A DNA stretch of 64,000 nt, from positions 80,687 to 144,686 of the forward strand of contig RQAP01000006.1 of assembly GCA_008671135.1 (NCBI GenBank), given 5' to 3'. This stretch comes from Collinsella aerofaciens (lineage in GTDB: Bacteria > Actinomycetota > Coriobacteriia > Coriobacteriales > Coriobacteriaceae). This document shows positions 18,141-26,340 of the stretch, piece by piece; position 1 is the first letter of the stretch, and every line of letters begins with the position of its first letter. The position numbers and the translations under genes are program-made. Under the pieces are notes generated by a model. That model worked only from the letters and a program-made list of their open reading frames with translations. It ran no database searches and was not told the DNA's origin.

Positions 18141-19700
18141 TTACTCGGCGGGGGTTACGCTACCGTCCTGGAAGCCAACGTTGTTGTGGGCAAAGCAGTC
18201 CTCGTACTTAAAGCCGGAGAGCTCCTCGCAAAGCGCCTTGACCTCGGGCTTGACGTCGGCCATCTTGCCGCCCTCCTTGACGCGGCGGATCTCGTCGCAA
18301 AGGACGTCGCACTGCTCCTTGTCAATCTTGATGCCGCGGGCAAGGACAGCCGCGAGCAGGAAGAAGCCGGCGCAGCCGATGAGCATGTAGCCGCAGATGT
18401 ACAGAGGCACGGTGGCGGGCTGGGTCACGGCGTCGCTGTTGCCGGCGGTCTGAATGAAGCCGGAGGCAGCAAGGACGATGGCCCATGCGTTAACGGCGAT
18501 AGCCTGGGCGATCTGCTGGCAGAGCTGCTGAGCGGAGCTGTAGATGCCCTCGCGACGACGCAGGGTGATGAGCTCATCGACATCGGGGATGTAGTTGAGC
18601 AGAACATCGGGCAGGTACTGGAAGCCGACGTAGAAGAACTTCCAGATGGCGAAGATGATGGGGTAGGCGATCATGGCGATGGCGACCGTGGAGGTGCCAT
18701 TGATCTGACCAAAGGCGAAGTAGTTGTAGGCGATGATGCACGCAGCGCAACCGACGTTGGCCAGGTACCAAGACTTGTGGAAGCCCTTCTTGGCCATGAG
18801 AGCGACCCAAATGGCGGTGCAGACGATAGCGACGACCTTGCCAGGCATCTCCATCACGGACTCGTAGGACTTAGGAATCTGCAGGCAGTAGACGATGAAG
18901 AAGGACAGGCAGGCAGACCAGCAGGCAGCAGCGAGCTTCGTGGAGACCTGTGCGTACAGGACCTTGCGGAAGGACTTGTTGCGGAAGGTGGAGATAACGT
19001 CGATGAAGAACTTCTTGATACCCTCGCCGACGCTCTCGATCTTCTCCTGAGCGACCTCCTCGGGGGTGTGCTCCCACGTGGACAGGTACACACAAAGCAG
19101 CGAGATTGCCATGACCGAAGCGTTGATCGTAGCGATGATGAAGTAGCTGAACGGGTTGGTCTCGCCGAAGGTGCCAAAGCCGAAGCCCACAAGTGCAGCC
19201 ATCAGGAAGCCGGCGGCGTTACCAAAGAGATGCTTGTAGCCGGTGAGGTACGTACGCTCCTTAAAGTCGTCGGTCATCTCGATGGTAAGCGGCGACAGGT
19301 TGGCGGTGCAGAACGTATACGCGACGTTGTAGATCAGGTACAGCACAAAGTAGTACGGGAAGCCAAACGGCGTAGCCACGAAGATGAGCGGCTCGGCGAT
19401 CATCATCGGGATGGCCAGCAAGATCCAGAAACGACGACGACCAAAGATGCGGCCAATCTTGGTGGCATAGAAGTTATCGGCCACAAAGCCCATCAGCGGG
19501 CAAAGAATGGCGTTGACATAGATGGCAAACGAGCTGATCAGTGCAGCCTCGCCTGCGGACAGGCCACACTCCGTGGACAGGAACAGCACCATGTAGCTGC
19601 GCGTAAAGGTCAGGGCACCGGAATTGAGCATACCGCCCATACCAAAGCCCAAGCGCGTCCAGAATGTGATCTTACGCTTTTTTCCGATCTTATTAGTCAT
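18141..19700 (-). CDS. GPH-family sugar/uronide:cation symporter
   Basis: 519 residues with about twelve hydrophobic segments. FGMGGMLNSGALTFTRSYMV and CPLMGFVADNFYATKIGRIF are typical of glycoside-pentoside-hexuronide symporters (MelB/UidB group), distant relatives of MFS. It is the only carbohydrate importer seen in the pectin locus and probably takes up galacturonate or oligogalacturonides. The cytoplasmic enzymes around it imply oligomer uptake, but substrate is inference. ATG 19700 follows GAGGGAGCTCG. It has its own regulated promoter with three operator-like sites and its own terminator. Confidence 0.85.
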   Translation of the reverse strand: MTNKIGKKRKITFWTRLGFGMGGMLNSGALTFTRSYMVLFLSTECGLSAGEAALISSFAIYVNAILCPLMGFVADNFYATKIGRIFGRRRFWILLAIPMMIAEPLIFVATPFGFPYYFVLYLIYNVAYTFCTANLSPLTIEMTDDFKERTYLTGYKHLFGNAAGFLMAALVGFGFGTFGETNPFSYFIIATINASVMAISLLCVYLSTWEHTPEEVAQEKIESVGEGIKKFFIDVISTFRNKSFRKVLYAQVSTKLAAACWSACLSFFIVYCLQIPKSYESVMEMPGKVVAIVCTAIWVALMAKKGFHKSWYLANVGCAACIIAYNYFAFGQINGTSTVAIAMIAYPIIFAIWKFFYVGFQYLPDVLLNYIPDVDELITLRRREGIYSSAQQLCQQIAQAIAVNAWAIVLAASGFIQTAGNSDAVTQPATVPLYICGYMLIGCAGFFLLAAVLARGIKIDKEQCDVLCDEIRRVKEGGKMADVKPEVKALCEELSGFKYEDCFAHNNVGFQDGSVTPAE

Positions 19701-19778
19701 CGAGCTCCCTCTCTTTTCTCGATTGTCTTGCAGCAAGACATTGGAGTCCACACTGACATCTGTCTGCCCAGCGTTCAG

Positions 19779-19792
19779 GGTGAACGTTTAGT
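19779..19792 (-). promoter_or_regulatory. LacI-type operator 1 before the transporter
   Basis: GGTGAACGTTTAGT matches the left half of the locus palindrome. It lies about 79 bp upstream of the transporter start. Confidence 0.55.
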
Positions 19793-19818
19793 TAGATTAT
19801 GCGCGATTCCTTACGAGA

Positions 19819-19832
19819 GGTGAACGTTCACT
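19819..19832 (-). promoter_or_regulatory. LacI-type operator 2 before the transporter
   Basis: GGTGAACGTTCACT matches GGTGAACGTTCACC at 13 of 14 bases. The CCGTT direct-repeat element at 19848-19873 stands immediately upstream in the transcription direction. Confidence 0.75.
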
Positions 19833-19847
19833 TGCATATTATCCCCG

Positions 19848-19873
19848 AACGGTCGATTTTTACCGCCGAACGG
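19848..19873 (-). promoter_or_regulatory. Conserved CCGTT direct-repeat element, copy 2
   Basis: Minus-strand CCGTT at 19873-19869 and 19852-19848, 21 bp apart, with AAAAATC between. Its distance from operator 2 is nearly the same as at the other two copies, suggesting one promoter architecture. Confidence 0.55.
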
Positions 19874-19939
19874 ACACAATTGAGGCTCTAAGACCTATTG
19901 TCTGCTGGTAAATGTACCATGCTGGACACCCATGAGATA

Positions 19940-19953
19940 GGTGAACGTTTATC
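19940..19953 (-). promoter_or_regulatory. LacI-type operator 3 before the transporter
   Basis: GGTGAACGTTTATC is a half-site match about 240 bp before the transporter start. It is far enough for looping with operators 1 and 2, if used. The rest of the 350-bp gap holds no gene. Confidence 0.45.
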
Positions 19954-19988
19954 GTATTTTCCTTTTTTCACTTAATCACAAAACGGAA

Positions 19989-20016
19989 ACCCCGCCGGGA
20001 ACACTCCCGACGGGGT
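19989..20016 (-). terminator. Terminator after uxaA
   Basis: ACCCCG-CGGG and its complement form an 11-bp stem with one mismatch and a 6-base loop, followed on the minus strand by TTTCCGTTTTG. It ends the uxaC-uxaB-uxaA run. Confidence 0.65.
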
Positions 20017-20051
20017 CAATAACATCGCGCTATGCTTGGGCGCACTTGCCG

Positions 20052-21536
20052 CTACAAGCAGACGCCGTCCTTCCAGATGCTGATCTCGTGACAGCCACGA
20101 CGCTCGGCACTCGTGAGCTTACCGCTCGCCGTCTCCAGCACCAGCTGGTACAGATCGTGAGCAGCCTCGTCGAGCGTGCGCTCACCCGTGGCAATCACGC
20201 CGGCGTTAAAGTCCATCCAGTTGGCCTTGTGGTCGCACAGACGCTGATTGGTGAACACCTTGAGCGTAGGCGCCGGCGCGCCAAACGGTGTGCCGCGGCC
20301 GGTCGAGAACAGAATCACGTGGCAGCCGGCAGCCGTCAACGCCGTGGTGGATACCATGTCGTTGCCCGGACCGCACAGCATGTTCAGGCCATGCTTAGTT
20401 GCCTGGCCGGCATACGGCAGCACGTCGACGATGGGGGCAGATCCGCCCTTTTGCACGCAGCCGCAGCTCTTGTCCTCGAGCGTGGTAATACCGCCGTCCT
20501 TGTTGCCGGGGCTCGGGTTCTCGTAGACAACCTCGCCGTGGCTAATAAAGTAGTCCTTAAAGCCATTGAGCATGTCGGAGGCGACGTTAAAGACCTGCTC
20601 GTTCTCGCAACGGTCGAGCAGGATGCTCTCCGCGCCAAACATCTCGGGCACCTCGGTAAGCACCGACGTGCCGCCGCGGGCGACGACCATATCGCTCACG
20701 CGACCGATCGTGGGGTTGGCGGTAATGCCCGAAAGACCGTCGGAGCCGCCGCACTTAAGACCAATAACCAGCTCGGAGGCCAAAATGGGCTCTCGCTTGG
20801 CTTGCTTGGCCAGGTCAGCCAGCTCGGCCAGAATCTTGTGGCCCTCGATTTGCTCGTCGGCTACATCCTGGCAGGTGAGAAAGCGAACGCGCTCGTGATC
20901 GAAGTCACCGAGCTCGTCGAGCACCTGCTGGTGCGTGCAGTTCTCGCAACCGAGCGACAGGAATAGCACGCCGGCCGCATTAGGATGACGCGAGAGCGCC
21001 ACCAGCAGACGACGCGTCTGGGCATGGTCGGCGCCGGTCTGCGAGCAGCCAAAGGGATGCGGGAAGTAGTAAACACCCTCCAGCGAGCCATCGACCAGAT
21101 CCTGGGCCTGCTCACACATGGCACGGGCGACTTCGTTGACACAGCCGACCGTGGGGATGATCCACAGCTCATTACGCGTCGCGGCACGACCGTCGGCGCG
21201 GCGGAACCCCATAAAGGTCTCGGGCTCAACCGGATCCACGACCGGATGTGTGGGGTTGTAGGTGTACTCGACCTCGCCCGAAAGGTTGGTCTTGACATTA
21301 TGTGTATGAAGCCACTGACCGGGCTGGACATCGCCCGTCACATGGCCGATAGGAAGGCCGTACTTGATGACGTCCTCCCCCGCGGCAATCGAGCGCACGG
21401 CCATCTTATGACCCTGCGGAATATCCTCCGCGGCCACGACCTCGCCCACCCCGGGAATCGCGACGGCGGTGCCCTTGGCAAGCGGCGACAGCGCGACGAT
21501 CACGTTGTCGGCCGGATTGATCTGGATAGTGTTCAT
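20052..21536 (-). CDS. uxaA: Altronate dehydratase
   Basis: 494 residues with both UxaA parts: an N-terminal SAF-like domain (to about residue 95, LPIGHVTGDVQPGQWLHTHN) and the catalytic domain with GFRRADGRAATRN, HPFGCSQTG, LGCENC, LKCGGSDGLSG and DKSCGCVQKGG. It dehydrates D-altronate to 2-keto-3-deoxygluconate, the third step of galacturonate catabolism, using a metal cofactor. It is last in the uxaC-uxaB-uxaA run. A hairpin at 21574-21604 lies between it and uxaB. The kinase and aldolase for the following steps are not in the window. Confidence 0.95.
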   Translation of the reverse strand: MNTIQINPADNVIVALSPLAKGTAVAIPGVGEVVAAEDIPQGHKMAVRSIAAGEDVIKYGLPIGHVTGDVQPGQWLHTHNVKTNLSGEVEYTYNPTHPVVDPVEPETFMGFRRADGRAATRNELWIIPTVGCVNEVARAMCEQAQDLVDGSLEGVYYFPHPFGCSQTGADHAQTRRLLVALSRHPNAAGVLFLSLGCENCTHQQVLDELGDFDHERVRFLTCQDVADEQIEGHKILAELADLAKQAKREPILASELVIGLKCGGSDGLSGITANPTIGRVSDMVVARGGTSVLTEVPEMFGAESILLDRCENEQVFNVASDMLNGFKDYFISHGEVVYENPSPGNKDGGITTLEDKSCGCVQKGGSAPIVDVLPYAGQATKHGLNMLCGPGNDMVSTTALTAAGCHVILFSTGRGTPFGAPAPTLKVFTNQRLCDHKANWMDFNAGVIATGERTLDEAAHDLYQLVLETASGKLTSAERRGCHEISIWKDGVCL

Positions 21537-21617
21537 TGCAAATGGTCCTAACCCTACAGGTTGAGCAGAAGTCGAGACGCGGGCACGCCGTCCCGCGCCC
21601 GCGTCTGCGCCGGAAAT

Positions 21618-23132
21618 TTACGCCTGAGCGTTGGCGAAGGCCTGCTTGGCGCCCTCGGCACGCACGACGGCGAGCGCGCTGACGACAAACTCCTCAAGAC
21701 CTGCGATCTGCGTAAGGTCCTCGCCCCACATCTGCTCGTTGGTGAGCACGTCGTGCACCAGCTGGGCATCGTCGGCGCCGGCATGGGCGGCGTAGAAGTC
21801 GAGCACGAAGGCGTCGTCCTGAGCGGTGTACTCGGTGCCGTCGGAGCGACGCAGGTGCAGGCCGTCGCCCTCGCGGGACACGAGCTCCTGCGTGTAGAAG
21901 GAGATGAGCGTAGCGAGGCTCGTCGCCAGGCACTTGGGCAGGTTGCCGGTCTCGGCAACGTAGTCCTTGAGCGTGGGCAGGTCACGAGCGCGCCACTTAG
22001 CCGTGGAGTTGAGGCAGATGGAGAGCAGCGCATGATCAATAAACGGGTTGTCGAAGCGGTTTTCGACGGCGGCGGCAAAGGCCTTGCAGTCCTCGACATC
22101 CAAGTCGGCGGCAAGCGTCGGAATGACCTCGTCGTAGAGCATGGTGTTCATGAAGCCGCGAATGGTCTCGTCATGCATGCAGTCGCGCACGATATCAAAG
22201 CCGGCAACCCAGGAACCCGGAACGAAGGCGGTATGGGCACCGTTGAGGATGCGGACCTTGCGCTTTTTGTACGGGGTGACGTCGGGAGTCACAAAGACAC
22301 CCGGAAGACCAGCCTTCACAAAGGGAAGCTTCTCGGCAAGCGACTCGTCGCCCTGGATGCCCCACATCTGGAAGGGCTCGCGCACGGCCAGGAAGGGATC
22401 CTCGTAGCCCAGACGCTCGGCAACCGCCGCGGCCTCCTTAGGATCGCGGATGCGGCCGGGGACGATGGTGTCGACGAGCGTGGTGCAGACGGTGCAGTCG
22501 TTAGCCATCCACTGCGCAAACTCGTCCTCCCAGCCCCAGTCGCTCACATACTGGTTCATGATGCGCAGCAACTCCTCGCCGTTGTGATCGATGAGCTCGC
22601 AGGCGAGGACGATGACGCCCGGCTTACCGGCAGCCCAGCGGGTGTGGAGCACCTGGGCAAGCTTGGCGGGGAAGCTCGCGGGTGGCATGTCGTCGGCCTT
22701 GCAGGACGGGTCATAGGCGATACCGGCCTCGGTGGTGTTGGAGACGATGATCTCTAGGTCGTCGGAGACGGCGACCTCCATCATGGCGCGGTAGTCGTCC
22801 TCACGATACGGGTTAAGGCAGCGGCTGCAGGCGCTGATCACGCGGGACTCGTCAACCGTGTTGCCGTTCTCCTTGCCGCGCACCAGCACGGTGTACAGGT
22901 CGTCCTGGGCATTGATACCGTCGGCAAAGCCAAAGGCACCGTTGATGGGCTGCACCATGACGACCTTGCCGTTCCAGCCGGTGGCCTCGTTGCCCATGTC
23001 AAAGAAACGGTCGACGAAGGCGCGCAGGAAATTGCCCTCGCCAAACTGCAGAACCTTCTCGGGAGCATCCTTGGGCAGCAAATAGCCCTTGTAGCCGATC
23101 TTCTCGAGCGCATCGTAGCTGATGTTCTCCAT
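21618..23132 (-). CDS. uxaB: Tagaturonate reductase (altronate oxidoreductase)
   Basis: 504 residues of the mannitol dehydrogenase superfamily: FGEGNFLRAFVDRFFD near the N-terminus, then a long-chain dehydrogenase domain with KKRKVRILNGAHTAFVPGS and its catalytic Lys region. It reduces tagaturonate to altronate with NADH. Fructuronate reductase (UxuB) is a relative, but placement between uxaC and uxaA supports UxaB. ATG 23132 follows AAGGAG. A terminator-like hairpin separates it from uxaC. Confidence 0.93.
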   Translation of the reverse strand: MENISYDALEKIGYKGYLLPKDAPEKVLQFGEGNFLRAFVDRFFDMGNEATGWNGKVVMVQPINGAFGFADGINAQDDLYTVLVRGKENGNTVDESRVISACSRCLNPYREDDYRAMMEVAVSDDLEIIVSNTTEAGIAYDPSCKADDMPPASFPAKLAQVLHTRWAAGKPGVIVLACELIDHNGEELLRIMNQYVSDWGWEDEFAQWMANDCTVCTTLVDTIVPGRIRDPKEAAAVAERLGYEDPFLAVREPFQMWGIQGDESLAEKLPFVKAGLPGVFVTPDVTPYKKRKVRILNGAHTAFVPGSWVAGFDIVRDCMHDETIRGFMNTMLYDEVIPTLAADLDVEDCKAFAAAVENRFDNPFIDHALLSICLNSTAKWRARDLPTLKDYVAETGNLPKCLATSLATLISFYTQELVSREGDGLHLRRSDGTEYTAQDDAFVLDFYAAHAGADDAQLVHDVLTNEQMWGEDLTQIAGLEEFVVSALAVVRAEGAKQAFANAQA

Positions 23133-23166
23133 CTGTGTCTCTCCTTAGATAGCTGTTAGCGTGCAA

Positions 23167-23204
23167 GCAAAACGGGGGCGCCGCGTGTGGCAACGGCGCT
23201 CCCG
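23167..23204 (-). terminator. Terminator-like hairpin between uxaC and uxaB
   Basis: CGGGAGCGCCG and CGGCGCCCCCG form an 11-bp stem with one mismatch, followed on the minus strand by TTTTGC. It stands between two genes of one pathway, so partial termination that favours uxaC is plausible. Confidence 0.5.
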
Positions 23205-23228
23205 AGTTCGATGTGATTCGATGCAGGC

Positions 23229-24656
23229 TTATGCCTCGACGGTGTCCAAATCAAAGCCAAAGTAGCGGACCGCGTTGTTGTAGCTGATGTCGCGCACGAT
23301 ACTGCCCAGCAGCTCCATGTCGGCCGGGTACTTGCCCTGCTCGACCCACTCGCCGATCACGCTGCACAGCACGCGACGGAAGTACTCGTGGCGCGGATAG
23401 GACAGGAAAGAGCGGGAGTCGGTAAGCATGCCCACAAAGTTGCCCAGCACGCCCTCGTTAGCCAGAGCCGTGAGTTGCTCGCGCATGCCGACCTCGTTGT
23501 CGTTGAACCACCAGGCGGAGCCGTTCTGGATCTTACCGGCGGTCGGAGCCTCCTGGAAGCAGCCCATGACGGTATCGATCATGGTGTTATCGATGGGGTT
23601 CAGGCTGTACAGGATGGTCTTGGGCAGGCCGCAGGTCTCCTGGATGGAGTTGAGGAAATCGGCGAGCTGGTCGGACGGCGTGTAGTTGGAGATGCAGTCG
23701 TAGCCGGTGTCGGGACCGAGCTTGGCGAACATGGCGCGGTTGTTGTCGCGCTTGCAGCCAAAGTGCAGCTGCATGGCCCAGCCCAGACGGACATACTCGC
23801 CGGCAACGAACTGCATAAAGGCAGTCTTGTACTTGAGGACCTCTTCCTCGGTAAGCGGCTCGGCAGCCAGACCCTTGGCAAAGATAGCCTCGATCTCGTC
23901 GGCGGTAGCCGGGACGTACATAACGTAGTCGAGTGCGTGGTCGGAGGCGCGGCAGCCCAGCTCGTGAGCAACGTCGTAGCGCTTGGAAATGGCAGCCTTC
24001 ATGCCCTCAAAGTCGCTGACCTCAACGCCGGCAACCTCGGAAAGGTGCTTGCAGTAGTCGGCAAACTCCTGGCCGCGCTCGATGCGCAAAGCGGCATCGG
24101 GGCGCATGGCGGGAACGACCTGAACGTCAAAGCTGTCGTCGGCGGCAATCTTCTTGTGCCACTCAAAGCTGTCGGCGGGGTCGTCGGTAGTGCAGATCAT
24201 GCGGACGTTGGACTGCTTGATCAGGTTACGGCAGGTAAAGCTAGCCTCAGCGAGCTTGGCGTTGGCAAGGTCCCGGACCTCCTGGGCAGTCTTGCCGTTG
24301 AGGACGCCCTCGTAGCCAAAGTAGCGCTTAAGCTCCAGGTGGCTCCACTCAAAGACGGGGTTGCCAACGCAGCGACCCAGGGTCTCGGCCCACTTTTGGA
24401 ACTTCTCGCGAGCAGGGGCGTCGCCAGTGATAAAACGCTCGTCGACGCCGTTGGCACGCATCAGGCGCCACTTGTAGTGGTCGCCGCCCAGCCAAACCTC
24501 GGTGATGTTCTCGAAACGCTTGTCCTCCCAAATCTCCTTAGGAGAAATGTGGCAGTGATAGTCGACGATGGGCATGCCCTCGGCAAAGTTGTGGAACAGC
24601 TCCTCGCCGGTCTTGGTGCTCAGCAGGAAATCCTGATCGTCCATAAAGTTTTTCAT
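23229..24656 (-). CDS. uxaC: Uronate isomerase (glucuronate/galacturonate)
   Basis: 475 residues, near the 470 of E. coli UxaC, in the amidohydrolase superfamily: VDYHCHISPKE supplies the metal-binding HxH; WRLMRANGVDE and MQLHFGCKRDNN are family stretches. It isomerises D-galacturonate to tagaturonate. The ATG at 24656 follows AAAGGGGC; a longer frame to 24800 runs through the promoter and its operators and is rejected. It is first in the uxaC-uxaB-uxaA run and has the strongest pair of LacI-type operators in the locus. Confidence 0.95.
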   Translation of the reverse strand: MKNFMDDQDFLLSTKTGEELFHNFAEGMPIVDYHCHISPKEIWEDKRFENITEVWLGGDHYKWRLMRANGVDERFITGDAPAREKFQKWAETLGRCVGNPVFEWSHLELKRYFGYEGVLNGKTAQEVRDLANAKLAEASFTCRNLIKQSNVRMICTTDDPADSFEWHKKIAADDSFDVQVVPAMRPDAALRIERGQEFADYCKHLSEVAGVEVSDFEGMKAAISKRYDVAHELGCRASDHALDYVMYVPATADEIEAIFAKGLAAEPLTEEEVLKYKTAFMQFVAGEYVRLGWAMQLHFGCKRDNNRAMFAKLGPDTGYDCISNYTPSDQLADFLNSIQETCGLPKTILYSLNPIDNTMIDTVMGCFQEAPTAGKIQNGSAWWFNDNEVGMREQLTALANEGVLGNFVGMLTDSRSFLSYPRHEYFRRVLCSVIGEWVEQGKYPADMELLGSIVRDISYNNAVRYFGFDLDTVEA

Positions 24657-24709
24657 CAAACAGCCCCTTTGCTGGCAAGGCGGGCGCACGGCGCGCTCGT
24701 TATCCTTTA

Positions 24710-24723
24710 GGTGAACGTTCACT
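24710..24723 (-). promoter_or_regulatory. LacI-type operator 1 before uxaC
   Basis: GGTGAACGTTCACT lies 54 bp before the uxaC start. Together with the site at 24748 it brackets an AT-richer stretch (TTAGTATAGT on the minus strand) that could be the -10 region. Confidence 0.75.
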
Positions 24724-24747
24724 ATACTAATCCATTGCACCTCAAAA

Positions 24748-24761
24748 GGTGAACGTTCACC
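24748..24761 (-). promoter_or_regulatory. LacI-type operator 2 before uxaC (perfect palindrome)
   Basis: GGTGAACGTTCACC is a perfect 14-bp palindrome, extended to AGGTGAACGTTCACCT at 24747-24762. It is 38 bp from operator 1, suitable for cooperative binding around a promoter. Confidence 0.85.
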
Positions 24762-24777
24762 TAACCACCACGGGGTG

Positions 24778-24803
24778 AACGGTAGATTTTGCCCGTTCAA
24801 CGG
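24778..24803 (-). promoter_or_regulatory. Conserved CCGTT direct-repeat element, copy 3
   Basis: Minus-strand CCGTT at 24803-24799 and 24782-24778, spacing 21 bp, with CAAAATC between. It lies just upstream of operator 2, as at the other two promoters. Confidence 0.55.
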
Positions 24804-24892
24804 TTGCTGGGGATGTGACTTGCATGTATTGCGGACTGGTTGGCGTCCCCGAACACCGAACTTGAGCGCTTTTGCTCAGGTGGGTCATGTCC

Positions 24893-25091
24893 CGACGTAC
24901 ATTTTTGGGAGTATTCAGCATTGGAGCGCGCCGTGCGCCATCCTCAGCGTCCTATTTGGAACGCAGATAGCGCCCGATCGGCATAAAAAGTGCCCCCGAT
25001 GGCAAATTACGCCATCGGGGGCACTTAAAACAGTCGTTCTGCACCTCATTCAGGGCATGCCAATGCTGAATACTCCCAAAAATGCACGTCG
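24893..25091. repeat. 199-bp element with 32-bp inverted arms enclosing a terminator
   Basis: Arms 24893-24924 and 25060-25091 are complementary at 31 of 32 positions and contain GGGAGTATTCAGCATTGG. Between them lie about 135 bp including a strong terminator. A solitary, slightly diverged arm occurs at 38194-38219. No coding region is evident inside. Confidence 0.8.
24983..25026 (-). terminator. Terminator of the lacI-family gene
   Basis: AAGTGCCCCCGATGGC and GCCATCGGGGGCACTT form a perfect 16-bp stem with a 7-base loop, followed on the minus strand by TTT and AT-rich sequence. It lies inside the 32-bp inverted arms. Confidence 0.85.
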
Positions 25092-25116
25092 CAAGAGGGG
25101 GTACCTGCTCAATCGG

Positions 25117-26196
25117 CTAAATACCCGCAAGTTCGCAGTAGCGGTCGACATTGCTGGCAAATACCATCTCGACAGCACCCTTCTGGACGGGCACCGTCGG
25201 GGTCCTTCCCCACAGCAGATAATCGCCCAGCGTCTTAGCGCCGCGATACGCCAGGCTCGTCGGGTCCTTATAGACAATATTGGTAAAGATACCGCGGCGC
25301 AAGGCCAGAGCACTTTCGGGAAACAGGTCGTTGCCGATCACCATGACCTGACCGGCCTTGCCGGTCGAGACGAGCGCGTCGGCAACCACTTCGGAACCAA
25401 CGGCAAAAACGCTACAGATAAGTTCGGGGGCGTCCGGCGCACTCAAGCGCTTTTCGAGCTCATGCTCGAGTTGTTTGACTTGCGCATGGGCACCTGCAAG
25501 ATCCTCAACCTGCCATGGAATATCACGTTCGCGCAGGTAATTGTGGAAGGCGCGGGCGGTTAGATAGTGCGAATCGGTATATGGGTCGCCTGTCAAAAGG
25601 AGCACGCGGGCGTCGGCCCCAGAAGCATGGACCAGGTTTGCCGCCTGCTCGGCCATAAGGCTGCCTGCCGTCGAATAATCGGCCAAGCTCGCACCCAAAC
25701 GATTCAAATGCGGACGGTCGCCGTCGACAAGCTCAATCGTCACGCCCGCCTCGGCGATCTGCCCCAAAAGCTCAGTCGCACGATCGTCGCCCGGCGCATA
25801 GGCGAGCAAGCCATCAATCTTCTCGCCCACCTGCAGACGCTCGTCGATTTGCTCGAGTGCATCAGCGTAGCCGCCCACGCCAAATTCAACGCGCTCAACC
25901 GTAATGCCCCGGTCGATGACCTCCTGTTCAAAGCGATTGCAGCCTTCCCACAGGTAACGGAAAAAGTACGCTCCCTCGCGCGATGCGCGGGGCAGGCAAA
26001 ACACCAGATTGATATCCTTGCGGCGCAGGCTTGAGGCACTTGTGTTGCGGTGATAGCCCATGGCCTCGGCCTTAGCGTTCACCTTGGCGCGCACGGATTC
26101 GCTCACGCCGGCCTTTCCCGTCAGAGCCTTGTGCACGGTATTGATGGAAACGCCAAGCTCGGCGGCTATGTCCTTCATGGTTACGCGAGCGCTCAT
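25117..26196 (-). CDS. LacI-family transcriptional regulator of pectin/galacturonate genes
   Basis: 359 residues. The N-terminal helix-turn-helix is VTMKDIAAELGVSINTVHKA, with hinge SASSLRR near residue 57, followed by a periplasmic-binding-like effector domain (DGLLAYAPGDD, VMVIGNDLFPESALALRRGI). It should repress through the GGTGAACGTTCACC sites and be induced by a pectin-derived sugar acid. This assignment rests on neighbourhood and the CG-centred palindrome typical of LacI proteins. No copy of the operator was seen at its own promoter. Its 3' end is followed by the 199-bp inverted-arm element. Confidence 0.88.
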   Translation of the reverse strand: MSARVTMKDIAAELGVSINTVHKALTGKAGVSESVRAKVNAKAEAMGYHRNTSASSLRRKDINLVFCLPRASREGAYFFRYLWEGCNRFEQEVIDRGITVERVEFGVGGYADALEQIDERLQVGEKIDGLLAYAPGDDRATELLGQIAEAGVTIELVDGDRPHLNRLGASLADYSTAGSLMAEQAANLVHASGADARVLLLTGDPYTDSHYLTARAFHNYLRERDIPWQVEDLAGAHAQVKQLEHELEKRLSAPDAPELICSVFAVGSEVVADALVSTGKAGQVMVIGNDLFPESALALRRGIFTNIVYKDPTSLAYRGAKTLGDYLLWGRTPTVPVQKGAVEMVFASNVDRYCELAGI

Positions 26197-26292
26197 GCGG
26201 TTACTCCGTTATAGATAAGTTGCCAATTAATAGTCCAGTTAACGATACCCCAAAAATACTCTTCGACTCGCCGTACTCTCCCTCAAATGCAC

Positions 26293-26326
26293 AAAGCGCC
26301 CCGCGAACGGATGCCCGCGGAGCGCT
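26293..26326 (-). terminator. Terminator after the Cys-rich Feo protein gene
   Basis: AGCGCTCCGCG and CGCGGGGCGCT pair over 11 bp with one wobble, followed by TTTG on the minus strand. It lies 15 bp after the stop at 26341. Confidence 0.6.
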
Positions 26327-26340
26327 TGGATGTCCGGACC

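Noticed and set aside
24775..25563. A 262-codon plus-strand frame across the uxaC promoter and lacI
   Set aside because: It crosses the terminator and both 32-bp arms and then runs antisense to lacI. It is not a plausible gene.
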